This document shows positions 7,419 through 16,212 of a stretch of DNA of 33,078 nucleotides, piece by piece. Under the pieces are notes generated by a model. The model was given only the letters and a program-made list of their open reading frames with translations, was not told where the DNA came from and did no database searches. How positions within the stretch are numbered: position 1 is the first letter of the stretch; each line of letters begins with the position of its first letter. The stretch is from Paludibacteraceae bacterium (lineage in GTDB: Bacteria; Bacteroidota; Bacteroidia; Bacteroidales; Paludibacteraceae), in contig JAGCWQ010000129.1 in the NCBI GenBank assembly GCA_017961765.1, positions 1 through 33,078 of the forward strand. Direction: 5' to 3'. The position numbers were made by a program, and so were the translations under genes.

Positions 7419-9437
7419 ATGTTTGAAGAACAGAATAATGGCAATTCCCCTAAATCGCCCAAGAAGATCAAATTCAATGTCTATTGGGTGTACGGGATTT
7501 TGGCAATTACCATCATCGCCATTAACGTGATGAATGTGGGTGCACCACAAAAGGAGGTCACTTGGACCGAGTTCCGAACGTTGGTGGAGAAGGAGGCTGT
7601 CTCGGAAGTCACGGTAGTGGCGAACAAGAACATAGCCAATGTAAAGATTAAGGAGGGTCATTTGGGCGATGCCTATGGCTCTGATTCGACGAAGTATGTC
7701 GCCAATCCTGTGGTGCATGTCCAGATCCCGTCGGCTGAAAAGTTTACGGAGTCTATGGAGGAGTGGCAGAAGGGTAAGAAAACGAAGGCTTCCTATCGTT
7801 TTGAGGAGAGTCGTGACTATTTCGACTCGATTGTTTGGGGCTTCGGACCGATTATCCTTTTGGTGGCTATTTGGTTGTTCTTCATGCGTCGGATGTCGGG
7901 CGGCGCTGGTGCCGGTGGCGTGTTTAGCGTAGGAAAATCGCGTGCGCAACTTTTCGATAAGGGCTCCAGTGGCAATAAGGTGACATTTAAGGATGTGGCT
8001 GGCCTCTCAGGCGCAAAACAAGAGGTTCAGGAGATTGTGGAGTTCTTGAAGAATCCACAGAAATATACGGAATTGGGAGGAAAGATTCCGAAGGGGGCCT
8101 TGTTGGTAGGCCCTCCGGGAACGGGAAAGACCTTGTTGGCGAAGGCTGTTGCAGGTGAGGCGGATGTGCCGTTCTTCTCCATGTCGGGTTCCGACTTTGT
8201 GGAGATGTTCGTTGGCGTGGGTGCTTCGCGTGTGCGTGACTTGTTCCGTCAGGCGAAGGAGAAATCTCCTTGTATCGTTTTTATTGACGAGATAGATGCT
8301 GTCGGCCGTGCAAGAGGCACTCGTCCGAACATGGGTTCAAACGACGAGCGGGAGAATACGCTCAACCAATTGTTGACGGAAATGGACGGTTTCGGATCGA
8401 ACAGCGGCGTCATCATATTGGCTGCGACCAACCGTGCGGATATCTTGGATAAGGCGTTGCTTCGTGCGGGTCGTTTCGACCGTCAGATTAGCGTCGATTT
8501 GCCTGATGTGCATGAACGTAAGGAGATTTTTGAAGTACATTTGCGTCCGCTTAAATTGGACGATTCGATTGATATTGATTTCCTTGCTCGCCAGACCCCT
8601 GGTTTTTCGGGAGCGGATATTGCCAATGTCTGCAACGAGGCTGCCTTGATTGCGGCGCGGAAGAGCAAGACGACGGTTCAGAAGCAGGACTTCTTGGATG
8701 CTGTTGATCGTATCATCGGTGGTTTGGAAAAGAAAAATAAGATTATCACTCGGGAGGAGAAGCGCTCTATCGCTTACCATGAGGCGGGTCATGCCACGAT
8801 TAGTTGGATGTTGCGTTATGCCAATCCTTTGGTCAAGGTGACGATTGTCCCTCGTGGGAAGGCATTGGGTGCCGCTTGGTACTTGCCGGAGGAGCGTCAA
8901 CTTACGACGAAGGAGCAGTTGCTGGATGAGATGTGTGCTACTTTGGGAGGCCGTGCTGCCGAGGATCTCGTCTTCGGACGTGTCTCTACGGGAGCGATGA
9001 ACGACTTGGAGCGTACTACCAAACAGGCTTATGCCATGATTGCCTATTTCGGTATGAGTGACAAGCTGAAAAATATATGCTACTACGATTCGACGGGTTC
9101 GGCTGAATTCTCCTTCGGAAAGCCTTATAGCGAAGAGACGGCCAAACTGATTGATGACGAGGTGAAGGCACTGATCAATGTACAATACGAGCGTGCAAAG
9201 CAAATCTTGTCGGAGAATCGTGAGGGACATGAGCAGTTGGCTCAGTTGCTGATAGAGCGTGAGGTGATCTTTGCTGAGGACCTTGAACGTATTTTCGGAA
9301 AACGGCCTTGGCCATCCCGTGCCGATGAGTTGTTGGCTGAACAGGAGACGAAGCCAATCGAAAATGAGGCAGTCGAGGCGAAGGTGGAGGCTCCTGCAGA
9401 GGAGTCGAGTGAGGAAGAAAAGAAAGTAGAAGCTTAA
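7419..9437 (+). CDS. ftsH: ATP-dependent zinc metalloprotease FtsH
   Basis: Membrane-anchored AAA+ protease that extracts and degrades membrane and regulatory proteins. The 672-residue sequence shows a first TM at about residues 21-41, a periplasmic segment, a second TM at about 137-160, Walker A GPPGTGKT at 231-238, Walker B with FIDEID near 288-293, and the second region of homology [19 protein letters not shown]. The zinc site HEAGH is at 454-458, with the likely third ligand Asp near 529 in AMNDLERTT. The C-terminal ~40 residues are Glu- and Ala-rich and look disordered. It ends the argH-rsfS-ftsH run, with a strong terminator 19 bp beyond the stop. In many Bacteroidales cdsA follows ftsH; here it does not. 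Confidence 0.98.
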   Translation: MFEEQNNGNSPKSPKKIKFNVYWVYGILAITIIAINVMNVGAPQKEVTWTEFRTLVEKEAVSEVTVVANKNIANVKIKEGHLGDAYGSDSTKYVANPVVHVQIPSAEKFTESMEEWQKGKKTKASYRFEESRDYFDSIVWGFGPIILLVAIWLFFMRRMSGGAGAGGVFSVGKSRAQLFDKGSSGNKVTFKDVAGLSGAKQEVQEIVEFLKNPQKYTELGGKIPKGALLVGPPGTGKTLLAKAVAGEADVPFFSMSGSDFVEMFVGVGASRVRDLFRQAKEKSPCIVFIDEIDAVGRARGTRPNMGSNDERENTLNQLLTEMDGFGSNSGVIILAATNRADILDKALLRAGRFDRQISVDLPDVHERKEIFEVHLRPLKLDDSIDIDFLARQTPGFSGADIANVCNEAALIAARKSKTTVQKQDFLDAVDRIIGGLEKKNKIITREEKRSIAYHEAGHATISWMLRYANPLVKVTIVPRGKALGAAWYLPEERQLTTKEQLLDEMCATLGGRAAEDLVFGRVSTGAMNDLERTTKQAYAMIAYFGMSDKLKNICYYDSTGSAEFSFGKPYSEETAKLIDDEVKALINVQYERAKQILSENREGHEQLAQLLIEREVIFAEDLERIFGKRPWPSRADELLAEQETKPIENEAVEAKVEAPAEESSEEEKKVEA

Positions 9438-9455
9438 GGATAAATTTCCAAAGAG

Positions 9456-9496
9456 TGGCGGAAAAGAAATTTTTTTCTATTTCCGCCATTTTTTTT
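9456..9496 (+). terminator. Rho-independent terminator after ftsH
   Basis: TGGCGGAAA (9456-9464) pairs perfectly with TTTCCGCCA (9480-9488) and is followed by a run of eight T. Inner bases AGAAA/TTTCT can extend the stem. It separates the ftsH operon from the receptor gene. Confidence 0.9.
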
Positions 9497-9577
9497 GTAT
9501 TGACATTAAACCTTTCCCTTTTGATCGAGTCTAACAAAAGTGATATAATATCGATTGATAACTAAGAACTAAATAAA

Positions 9578-12076
9578 ATGAAAACAAGAATTTTCTTGAC
9601 AATGGCATTTCTGTTCTGCGCTTTTTCTTCCTATGCCAAATCGGGCTTGATAAGTGGAGTGGTGGTGGATAAGAACACGCAGGAGACCTTGCCTATGGCC
9701 ACGGTTCAATTGCAAAAGGTAGGAGGAGCGTCTGGTGTCTCTGGTGGCATGACGGATGCGGACGGTTTTTTTGAATTCAAAAATTTGGAGCTGGCTACTT
9801 ATGAGGTGACGATTACCTATGTTGGTTATACGGACAAGAAGTTGAAGGTCACCTTGACTCACGAGAATCCAAGCAAACGCTTTAAGTCTATCCGCATGGG
9901 TGAAGACGAAGGTCTGCTCCAAGAGGTGACGGTGGTCGGCAAGCGAACCTCCTTGCAGATGGATGTGGACAAGAAGGTCTTCCTCTTGAATGAGAATGCC
10001 CATACGGAAGGTGTCTCCGCTTCCGATATCTTGAAAGATATCCCATCGGTGGATGTGGATGCGGAAGGTACGGTTACGTTGCGAAATAGCGAGGCAGTTG
10101 AGGTCCGAATCAATGGAAAGGCGGCTGGCCTTTCTGGCGAGGGACAAGGAGACATCTTGGAGCAGCTGCCTGCGGGTAGCATCGAGAAGATTGAGGTAAT
10201 CACCAATCCATCCGCTAAATATAGTGCGGAGTCTTCGGCTGGTATCATCAATATTGTGATGAAGAGCAACCACAATTTAGGAGCCTATGGTTCAGTGGGT
10301 GCCGGTGTGCGTGTCCCTTGGAAGAGTGATTTGGGCGGTTCGCTCAATGCAAATCTCAATTATGGCTCGGAGAAGGTGGACGTGATGTCTAGTGCGGGCT
10401 TCTTCCGAAATTCCTCCCGTGGTACGGGTTTCACGAATCGTTACAGCTATGCAGGCAAGGATACGACATTCTTGTTCCAAGACCAAGAGAATGAGTTTGA
10501 GATGAACTCAGCTTTCCTTCGCCTTGCTGTGGATTATAAGATCGACAAGAAGAATGTTTTGAGCCTCTCTTCTATGGGTTCACTTTCCTCTCGTGATCGT
10601 GACAATCGTATGTATTATCGTTCGGGTTCAATCATTGACGGAATGGAGTATTCGAGATCTTTGAATGGAAGGAATACCTATTCAAAACCTGAGAACTTGA
10701 TGTATAATGCTTCGTTGGAGTATAACCATAAGTTTAGCAAGGAGGGTAGGGAGATTACTACTTCGGTCGGAATCTCCAACTTGTCTCGTGAGGAATCCTC
10801 CGTTTATGATCAAATTACGTTTGAACATTACCAGTTGAGTCAGCCGGTTGTTGGCTCTGTCCAAACTTTGGACAAGGAGGAATATACTCGTTTGATTACG
10901 GCTCAATTGGATTATGTGACACCGATCCTTGAACGCTCTAAGTTGGAGACGGGGCTCTCCGGTAACTTCACACGTTCGGGCAGTGATGTCGAGTCTTCGT
11001 TGAAAAGGGATGAGGATTCCGAGTTTGAACCGTTGTATGGACAATACAACGACTTCCTCTTTTGCCCAAGTACCTATGCTGCTTATGCTTCTTGGAGCAC
11101 TTCTTTTGGCAAGTTGAAGTTGAACGCAGGTTTGAGAGGCGAATTGTTGGATGTCCGTTGGGAACAGAAGTTGACGGACGACAAGTACCACAAGGATCCG
11201 ATTTTCAACCTTTTCCCTTCTTTCTTCTTGACTTATCCTTTGTCGAATACTTGTGATTTGCAATTTAGTTATACGCGAAGGACCAATACGCCACGCTCCT
11301 TCTTCTTTAATCCGTACCATAACATGACGGATTCCGCCAATGTCTCTTTCGGTAACCCGGATTTGGAGCCTGAGTATGTCAACTCCTTCGAGGCTGGCTT
11401 TATCAAGAACTTCTCAGAACACACTTTGTCGGCATCAGCCTATTATAAGAAGACGACGGATGTGATCCAATCCTACAACTGGGTGGAGGACAATGTGATG
11501 TATAGAACTTATGCGAACATGGCTAATTCCCAGGCGAGCGGTATCGATCTGGTTTTGAAAGACCGCTTCGGGAAATTCCTCTCTTTGACCAGTAGCTTGG
11601 ATCTGTATTACTATAAGTTGGAAGGTGGCTCGTTCTCTTATGTGATCTCCACTGATCAAGGTACGGAGTTCCGATCCTACAAGTTGAAGGAGCGTGATAG
11701 CTGGAGCTTGTCTTTCCGCTCAACGGCCGACATCTCTTTGCCTTGGGACCTCAACGCTCAACTGGCAGGTAATTATACCGCACCGAGGGCTACGGCTCAA
11801 GGTAAGACAATGGCCAACTATCAGTTGAACGCAAGTTTGAAGCGTGCCTTCCTCAAAAGAAAGTTGACAGCCTCTATCCAAGTTCGTGACATCTTCAATT
11901 CCCGTAAGCGTGCTTCCGAAAGTTGGAGCGACGACTTCTGGCAGGAGACGGAGTTCCATCGTTTTGGCAGGATGTTCAACTTTAATTTGACTTACTCGTT
12001 CGGTAATGCTAAGAACCAAAAGAAGCAAAAACCTCAGCAGGATAACAATACTAACGAGGACTACGACGAGTTTTAA
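9578..12076 (+). CDS. Outer-membrane beta-barrel receptor (TonB-dependent receptor-like, OMP_b-brl_3 type)
   Basis: An 832-residue outer membrane protein. Residues 1-20 form a signal peptide ending SSYA. Residues ~24-105 are a carboxypeptidase-regulatory-like beta-sandwich (ISGVVVDKNTQETLPMATV ... YEVTITYVGYTDKKL). Residues ~113-230 resemble a TonB receptor plug (LQEVTVVGKR, VRINGKAAGLSGEG, IEKIEVITNPSAKYSAESSA, GIINIVMK). The remainder is a beta-barrel rich in aromatic/polar strands, ending in a polar Asn/Gln/Lys tail. This matches the Bacteroidetes outer membrane beta-barrel family rather than classical SusC: there is no SusD partner, and no clear TonB box was seen. The ligand is unknown. 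The small Cys-rich gene starts only 11 bp after its stop, so the two may be co-transcribed. Confidence 0.92.
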   Translation: MKTRIFLTMAFLFCAFSSYAKSGLISGVVVDKNTQETLPMATVQLQKVGGASGVSGGMTDADGFFEFKNLELATYEVTITYVGYTDKKLKVTLTHENPSKRFKSIRMGEDEGLLQEVTVVGKRTSLQMDVDKKVFLLNENAHTEGVSASDILKDIPSVDVDAEGTVTLRNSEAVEVRINGKAAGLSGEGQGDILEQLPAGSIEKIEVITNPSAKYSAESSAGIINIVMKSNHNLGAYGSVGAGVRVPWKSDLGGSLNANLNYGSEKVDVMSSAGFFRNSSRGTGFTNRYSYAGKDTTFLFQDQENEFEMNSAFLRLAVDYKIDKKNVLSLSSMGSLSSRDRDNRMYYRSGSIIDGMEYSRSLNGRNTYSKPENLMYNASLEYNHKFSKEGREITTSVGISNLSREESSVYDQITFEHYQLSQPVVGSVQTLDKEEYTRLITAQLDYVTPILERSKLETGLSGNFTRSGSDVESSLKRDEDSEFEPLYGQYNDFLFCPSTYAAYASWSTSFGKLKLNAGLRGELLDVRWEQKLTDDKYHKDPIFNLFPSFFLTYPLSNTCDLQFSYTRRTNTPRSFFFNPYHNMTDSANVSFGNPDLEPEYVNSFEAGFIKNFSEHTLSASAYYKKTTDVIQSYNWVEDNVMYRTYANMANSQASGIDLVLKDRFGKFLSLTSSLDLYYYKLEGGSFSYVISTDQGTEFRSYKLKERDSWSLSFRSTADISLPWDLNAQLAGNYTAPRATAQGKTMANYQLNASLKRAFLKRKLTASIQVRDIFNSRKRASESWSDDFWQETEFHRFGRMFNFNLTYSFGNAKNQKKQKPQQDNNTNEDYDEF

Positions 12077-12087
12077 CCAGTTGGCGT

Positions 12088-12339
12088 ATGTCATATAAAT
12101 TTTTCGAGAATAGGCAGTGCGAGTTTTACCCTTGCCATGACGGTGTGGAGCAAGGCTCGTTCAACTGCCTTTTCTGCTATTGCCCTTTGTATGTGATGGG
12201 CGAGAAGTGTGGGGGAAATTTCCGAATCCTTGCCAATGGTGTGAAGGATTGTTCCCTCTGTACGAAGCCTCACTCGGAGGGTGGTTTCGAACATGTGATG
12301 GCAAAATTGGCGGAGTTTTATGGAGGAAAAACAAAATAG
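12088..12339 (+). CDS. Cysteine-rich small domain protein (Cys_rich_small family)
   Basis: An 83-residue protein with eight cysteines arranged as CEFYPCH, FNCLFCYCPLY, KCGGN and DCSLCTKPHS. This pattern fits the Cys_rich_small (PF04071) family, presumed to bind metal. In other bacteria the domain is often found beside, or fused to, cobalamin-biosynthesis proteins; none is visible here. No signal peptide. It follows the outer-membrane receptor gene by 11 bp. The pairing might hint at metal or corrinoid handling, but that is guesswork from position. Function is not established. Confidence 0.85.
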   Translation: MSYKFFENRQCEFYPCHDGVEQGSFNCLFCYCPLYVMGEKCGGNFRILANGVKDCSLCTKPHSEGGFEHVMAKLAEFYGGKTK

Positions 12340-12367
12340 GGATGTGCCTTGTGTGCATCCTTATTTT
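12340..12367 (+). terminator. Possible weak terminator
   Basis: GGATG (12340-12344) and CATCC (12356-12360) form a short stem with a partly paired interior, followed by TTATTTTTAT. The stem is imperfect. Confidence 0.4.
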
Positions 12368-12444
12368 TATGATGCTTTCCCTCCCTCTATGTTTTTTCTC
12401 AATAGGTAAGGTGCCTATAATCTTGTCGCAAGATGTTGGTTTTG

Positions 12445-12572
12445 CATCGACGGTTAGGCTGAAAGCCTTCCCTTCTAGTAACCGATTGCACCGCAGGTGC
12501 TGTCGGATGGCAGCTAAGACGGGACGCAGACTGGAAGTCTGCACTTTCAGTAAAACAGTGGCTTCCCGCCAC
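12445..12572. repeat. Chain of short hairpins; fullest copy of dispersed repeat family 1
   Basis: Four consecutive small palindromes are visible: AGGCTGAAAGCCT (~12456), GCACCGCAGGTGC (~12488), GCAGACTGGAAGTCTGC (~12520) and AGTGGCTTCCCGCCACT (~12558). The first ~60 bp matches the reverse complement of nt 18901-18962, and its first ~26 bp matches nt 5435-5460. It fills the gap between the Cys-rich gene and the convergent DUF2851 gene. Frames crossing it give DWKSA/RLEVCT-like peptides often predicted in repeats of this type; these are not treated as genes. Confidence 0.75.
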
Positions 12573-12574
12573 TC

Positions 12575-13840
12575 TTAATTCTTTAACACTTGGTGTGCGA
12601 TGGCGCAACGCAGGCAATTCTTCTCGTTGCAGTACCTTTTCTTCAGTTCGAGCAGGGCTTGCGAGTCGTAGGCGTTTCTGCACTCCACGTTGAGGCTTCT
12701 CCATTGGGAGATGATGCTGTTCTTTTCGGCCGGCAGTTCGGTAAGCAGGTCGATTGCCCTTTCTGCGAGGTCGGGGTTCTCCCTCTTTTGCGCATAGGCG
12801 AAGAGAATGGGAACTACTACGTTGATTAACAGCAGGTCGATGCTGGTTTCTCCCATCTTCTTGGTTCGATGGATGGATTGGTCTCCGAAGGAGTAGTGGT
12901 TTTCCCAATAGGGAGATGTATCTACCTCAAACAACGATCGGAGTTCCGAGGTTCCCTTGGCTGCTAGTATTGAGGAGAAAAGGTTCTGGTACTTGAATAG
13001 AATTTGAGATAGTTGAGCGATTTTGATATGGGGGAAATTGGAAGGCCGCATTTTGGCGAAGACCCAAAGATTCTTGTCGATGCTTTTCAACCCGAATTTA
13101 TTTTGAAGGAAGTCATATTCTTGTTTTAGCCTCTTCTCATAGGAATCTGTGGAGTAGTCGTTTAGGAGTCCAGCTTGCCCGAACAGTAGGGCTTCTATTT
13201 GGACAAGGTTGTCGTGTTGTTTGGAAATCAACTTTATCGGTAGGGATTGACTCAACTTTTCGAAAGGAAGGGCGTTGGTGCTTTGTCCGAAAGCGGTGGC
13301 AAGAGTTTGATAGAATGCCTCTTCCCAGTCGCCCTTAGTTTGCTCCACCTTCTCGATGATGGAGGCCGCTTTTCTGCAGAGTCGTTCCGTCAGCAATTGG
13401 TTCAAGTAGATGCGCATGAAACCGTCGGGCAGCTTCTCCCAATAGTTGGCGCAGTGGATGAACGTAGCCCCCATGGACATGGCTTCGTACCGCTCCTGCA
13501 ATCCAGGATAAGGTTGTAGAATGAGGGTGGGGATTGGGTCTCCGTTGGGACGGAAAATCTCTTTGTCATGTTCCTTCACCACGTGCAGGATGACGTTGTC
13601 GTACCTTCGGTCTTGGTCGTGCCGATGTCTCATCCAATCGGACGATAGGAGGTGTATCTCGATATTGCCCACCCAAAGCGTTTCGCCGATTTTTACTTTG
13701 GCGTTGAAGAAGTCGGGACCGGCATTGGTGTTCTTCTTCCCATGGTCGATGATTTCGATGGGAGTGCCGTCGGTTGTTCGAAGGTGGGTGGGGCAAAATA
13801 GTTTATATTGCCAGACGTAGTGCAGAAAAACTTCTTTCAT
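12575..13840 (-). CDS. DUF2851 family protein
   Basis: A 421-residue cytoplasmic protein of the Bacteroidetes family DUF2851, function unknown. The start is placed at MKEVFLHYVWQYKLF, where the family similarity begins; the frame stays open for 78 codons upstream but that part crosses the intergenic promoters. Conserved-looking blocks are NTNAGPDFFNAKVKIG, VGNIEIHLLSSDWMRHRHD and YDNVILHVVKEHD near the N-terminus. The C-terminus has KRYCNEKNCLRCAIAH with two close cysteines. The acidic/His-rich N-terminal block resembles a nuclease-like core to my eye, but I cannot support that further. Divergent from the lipid kinase gene. Confidence 0.88.
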   Translation of the reverse strand: MKEVFLHYVWQYKLFCPTHLRTTDGTPIEIIDHGKKNTNAGPDFFNAKVKIGETLWVGNIEIHLLSSDWMRHRHDQDRRYDNVILHVVKEHDKEIFRPNGDPIPTLILQPYPGLQERYEAMSMGATFIHCANYWEKLPDGFMRIYLNQLLTERLCRKAASIIEKVEQTKGDWEEAFYQTLATAFGQSTNALPFEKLSQSLPIKLISKQHDNLVQIEALLFGQAGLLNDYSTDSYEKRLKQEYDFLQNKFGLKSIDKNLWVFAKMRPSNFPHIKIAQLSQILFKYQNLFSSILAAKGTSELRSLFEVDTSPYWENHYSFGDQSIHRTKKMGETSIDLLLINVVVPILFAYAQKRENPDLAERAIDLLTELPAEKNSIISQWRSLNVECRNAYDSQALLELKKRYCNEKNCLRCAIAHQVLKN

Positions 13841-13927
13841 TGCAGAAAAATCTTGAGAGTGAATAAGTCGTTTCCTACCGTCAGAACGTGTCTTTTGCAA
13901 ACAAAACAGTTGCCAACAATAGGTGTA

Positions 13928-13935
13928 CAAAGGTA
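13928..13935 (-). promoter_or_regulatory. -7 promoter element for the DUF2851 gene
   Basis: CAAAGGTA on the plus strand reads TACCTTTG on the minus strand, an exact match to TAnnTTTG, about 88 bp upstream of the start at 13840. No convincing -33 TTTG was found at the right distance. Confidence 0.4.
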
Positions 13936-13956
13936 TATTAAAATTCAAAAAAGATG

Positions 13957-13964
13957 TATATTTG
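13957..13964 (+). promoter_or_regulatory. -7 promoter element for the lipid kinase gene
   Basis: TATATTTG fits TAnnTTTG and lies 21 bp upstream of the ATG at 13986. It faces away from the divergent element at 13928-13935, so the two transcription units share a compact control region. No clear -33 box. Confidence 0.4.
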
Positions 13965-13985
13965 TCACTTAAAAATTGCAATTGC

Positions 13986-14954
13986 ATGGAAAAGGCTAAG
14001 ATAGCATTCATAATTAATCCCAAGTCGGGTACGAATAGTAAGGCAGAACTTCCTGATTTGATTCGGAAGACCATTAATCAGGAGAAGTTTGACATCACGA
14101 TTGTCAAGACGGAGTATGCCGGACATGGGCGGGCGTTGGCGCGACAGTTTGTCGAGCAGCACTATGATTATGTGATAGCGTGTGGCGGCGACGGCACGAT
14201 GAACGAGGTGGCGTCGGAGTTGACGGAGACGGAGACTTGTTTCGGCATTGTCCCTTACGGATCGGGAAACGGCTTGGCTCGTCATCTCTCCATCTCAATG
14301 GAACCGCAGAAAGCCTTACGTCAGATTAACAAGCAGATTGTACGACGTATTGACTATGGCATGGCCAACGACAAAAAGTTCTTCTGCACCTGCGGAACCG
14401 GTTTTGATGCCCATGTGAGCCATAAGTTTGCGATTCAAGGAAAGCGTGGTTTCTGGACCTATTTTAAAACGATATGCTCGGAGTTTATGAAGTATAAGCC
14501 CTATGTCTATACGTTGAAGAGCAGTACCTTTAAGATAACGCAGCAGGCTTTCTTGGTCACATTTGCCAATGCCTCCCAATATGGCAACAATGCTTTCATC
14601 GCTCCGCAGGCGAGTACCTCCGATGGATTGATTGATGTCTGTGTCCTGAAGCCGTTCTCCGTTTTTGCTATTTTGCCTTTGACCTTTCAACTCTTTAGGA
14701 AGGAGATAGACAAGAGCAAGTATATATCCACTATACAGACACCAGAGGTGACGTTAGTAAGGACGGAGCCTGGGGAGTTTCATATTGACGGAGATCCGTT
14801 GATGATGGAGGCAGAGATTCATGTCCGTGTCGTTCACGATGCGTTGAAGGTGATTGTCGGTCGTCCGTTCAATATCGAGCAGTTGTTGCGTTCCCGGTTG
14901 ATATATGCCCGTCGAAGGATAAAGCGCGATGCCAAGCGTTTATTGCACGAATAG
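13986..14954 (+). CDS. Diacylglycerol kinase family lipid kinase (YegS/DgkB-like)
   Basis: A 322-residue member of the DAG kinase catalytic-domain family, which phosphorylates diacylglycerol or related lipids at the inner membrane face using ATP. Motifs are IINPKSGTN at about residues 10-18, the nucleotide-binding CGGDGTMNEVASEL at about residues 68-81, and GIVPYGSGNGLARHLSIS. The C-terminal domain contains GEFHIDGDP, usual in this family. The start at 13986 (MEKAKIAF) gives the normal N-terminus; the frame extends 21 codons upstream through the promoter. A G+C hairpin sits after the stop (14955-14972) but lacks a T tract. Confidence 0.92.
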   Translation: MEKAKIAFIINPKSGTNSKAELPDLIRKTINQEKFDITIVKTEYAGHGRALARQFVEQHYDYVIACGGDGTMNEVASELTETETCFGIVPYGSGNGLARHLSISMEPQKALRQINKQIVRRIDYGMANDKKFFCTCGTGFDAHVSHKFAIQGKRGFWTYFKTICSEFMKYKPYVYTLKSSTFKITQQAFLVTFANASQYGNNAFIAPQASTSDGLIDVCVLKPFSVFAILPLTFQLFRKEIDKSKYISTIQTPEVTLVRTEPGEFHIDGDPLMMEAEIHVRVVHDALKVIVGRPFNIEQLLRSRLIYARRRIKRDAKRLLHE

Positions 14955-15078
14955 GGCTCCCTTTCTGGAGCCTATGACGTGCTTCCCGTAGGTACAGTTC
15001 GATTTGTTGGCCTTTGGTAACGTTTGCATTGTAAAAAATATTTTCTATTTTGTTTTATAAAATAACGTATTGTTTTCT

Positions 15079-15086
15079 ATTTTTGT
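15079..15086 (+). promoter_or_regulatory. -7 promoter element before the first lipoprotein cluster
   Basis: TATTTTTG matches TAnnTTTG. The nearest upstream TTTG is 26 bp away, longer than usual. It lies just before the module relic at 15091. Confidence 0.35.
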
Positions 15087-15090
15087 TGTT

Positions 15091-15153
15091 GACAATGGGA
15101 ATTTAAGAGAAGATCGTAGGTGAGGCTTCTCTATTTCAAATAGTTAAAGGGAG
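15091..15153 (+). repeat. Relic of a lipoprotein module 3' end plus spacer
   Basis: Sequence from TGACAATGG to the ATG of the next gene aligns over about 63 bp with nt 15627-15690, which are the last codons of the 15154 gene plus its 30-bp spacer. It therefore looks like the tail of a former upstream lipoprotein copy whose body has been lost. The spacer part (AAATAGTTAAAG...GATGG) recurs before every copy of the family. Confidence 0.7.
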
Positions 15154-15660
15154 ATGGAGAAAAAATTAATCTATTTCATAATCGGGTTGTGTGGTTTAAT
15201 CTCTTGCACAGAAGGCGATGTGGATAAAGACGGATGTTGCCATGCTTACTATACCTTGGTTAATAAATCGGATTACGATGTGAGGTTGAAGTATTATGAG
15301 TGGGGAGCATATACATCTATTGTTAAGAGCCTACATGACACGGTGGTAAGAAAAGATTCTTCTTATACGATGGAGGTGGTTTGGGAAATAATGGGTCAAC
15401 CATTTAAAAGAGTTGATACTCTTTGGGTGGAATATGGAGACAAACTAGTGTTCGAGGATTATTCCCGACCAAGACATTTTAAGATGATAAGGTTCTCCGA
15501 TTCATTTTATTATGAATTTACGGAAAAGTCAGAGTACATCAATCGTGCCACCTACACCATCACCAATGCCGACTACGAATATTCCAAGCAGAAGTTGGCG
15601 GAGCGGGAGGCTGAAAAAGAGGAAAATGACAATGGAAATTCAAGGAAAGATCGTAGATGA
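15154..15660 (+). CDS. Small lipoprotein, array copy 1 (unknown family)
   Basis: A 168-residue predicted lipoprotein: signal peptide MEKKLIYFIIGLCGLISC with the lipid-attachment Cys at 18, followed by acidic residues (TEGDVDKDG) of the kind associated with surface export in Bacteroidetes. The core is beta-rich (YYTLVNKSDYDVRLKYYE, YTMEVVWEI, VDTLWVEYGD, HFKMIRFSD). The C-terminal block RATYTITNADYEYSKQKL is followed by a charged tail ending RKDRR. Three other copies in this window share the whole plan, with the C-terminal block nearly identical in DNA. I do not recognise the family. It is followed after a 30-bp spacer by copy 2. The function may be surface binding or inhibition, but nothing in the sequence proves it. 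Confidence 0.75.
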   Translation: MEKKLIYFIIGLCGLISCTEGDVDKDGCCHAYYTLVNKSDYDVRLKYYEWGAYTSIVKSLHDTVVRKDSSYTMEVVWEIMGQPFKRVDTLWVEYGDKLVFEDYSRPRHFKMIRFSDSFYYEFTEKSEYINRATYTITNADYEYSKQKLAEREAEKEENDNGNSRKDRR

Positions 15661-15690
15661 GACTTTTCTATTTCAAATGGTTAAAAGAAT

Positions 15691-16158
15691 ATGGGGAAAA
15701 TAATTTTGTATGTGGCGATATTTGTCGGATTTGTTTCGGCCTTTTCTTGTGTAGATGATGTTCAGGAAGAAGGAGAGCATCATGCCTACTACACATTGAT
15801 AAATAAATCCGATTTTGATGTGAGGCTAAAGTATTATGAATCACCTTTGTATGGAGAGCCTAATCAATATGATACGCTAATAAAAAGGGATTCTTCATAT
15901 ACAATGGAGATAGTATGGGATATTATAGGTCCTCCTTTCAAATGGGTTGATACTCTTTTTGTCAGATATGGTGAATTTGAATTTTGTACAACAAGAAATG
16001 AGCATTTGTCGATAGTGAGATTTTCAGATCCTTATTACTATGAGTGTTTGGAAGAATCTTACTATACTCGTCGTGCCACCTACACCATCACCAATGCTGA
16101 CTACGAATATTCCCAGCAGAAACTGGCGGAGAGGGAGGCAAATAGAGGCGATGAGTAG
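15691..16158 (+). CDS. Small lipoprotein, array copy 2 (unknown family)
   Basis: A 155-residue paralog of copy 1, with signal peptide MGKIILYVAIFVGFVSAFSC (lipobox AFSC, Cys 20) and an acidic stretch VDDVQEEGE after the cysteine, consistent with surface exposure. It keeps YYTLINKSDFDVRLKYYE, YTMEIVWDI, VDTLFVRYG and the constant block RATYTITNADYEYSQQKL. It has diverged most in the middle (FEFCTTRNEHLSIVRFSD) and lacks the Lys/Arg-rich tail, ending ANRGDE. It ends the first cluster: no spacer follows its stop, and a bidirectional hairpin separates it from the convergent gene. Confidence 0.75.
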   Translation: MGKIILYVAIFVGFVSAFSCVDDVQEEGEHHAYYTLINKSDFDVRLKYYESPLYGEPNQYDTLIKRDSSYTMEIVWDIIGPPFKWVDTLFVRYGEFEFCTTRNEHLSIVRFSDPYYYECLEESYYTRRATYTITNADYEYSQQKLAEREANRGDE

Positions 16159-16167
16159 GATTTTAGA

Positions 16168-16192
16168 AAGGGGAGACCATTGTCTCCTCTTT
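16168..16192. terminator. Possible bidirectional terminator between convergent genes
   Basis: GGAGAC (16172-16177) and GTCTCC (16182-16187) form a stem with a 4-base loop, flanked by AAAG on one side and TCTTTC on the other. It sits midway between the stops of the genes at 16158 (+) and 16213 (-). Confidence 0.5.
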
Positions 16193-16212
16193 CACTTTCC
16201 CTATGTTGTACA

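Noticed and set aside
8337..9230. 297-codon minus-strand frame opposite ftsH
   Set aside because: Antisense to the AAA and protease domains; no promoter or family features.
12445..12572. CRISPR-like array of repeats
   Set aside because: The palindromes differ from each other and lack regular spacers; no CRISPR array or cas gene was seen anywhere in the window.
12161..12578. Frames of 127-132 codons (both strands) around the Cys-rich gene and the hairpin chain
   Set aside because: They cross the Cys-rich gene out of frame and then palindromic repeats, giving repeat-derived peptides.
14955..14972. GGCTCC-loop-GGAGCC hairpin after the lipid kinase gene
   Set aside because: No T tract follows, so it was not called a terminator.
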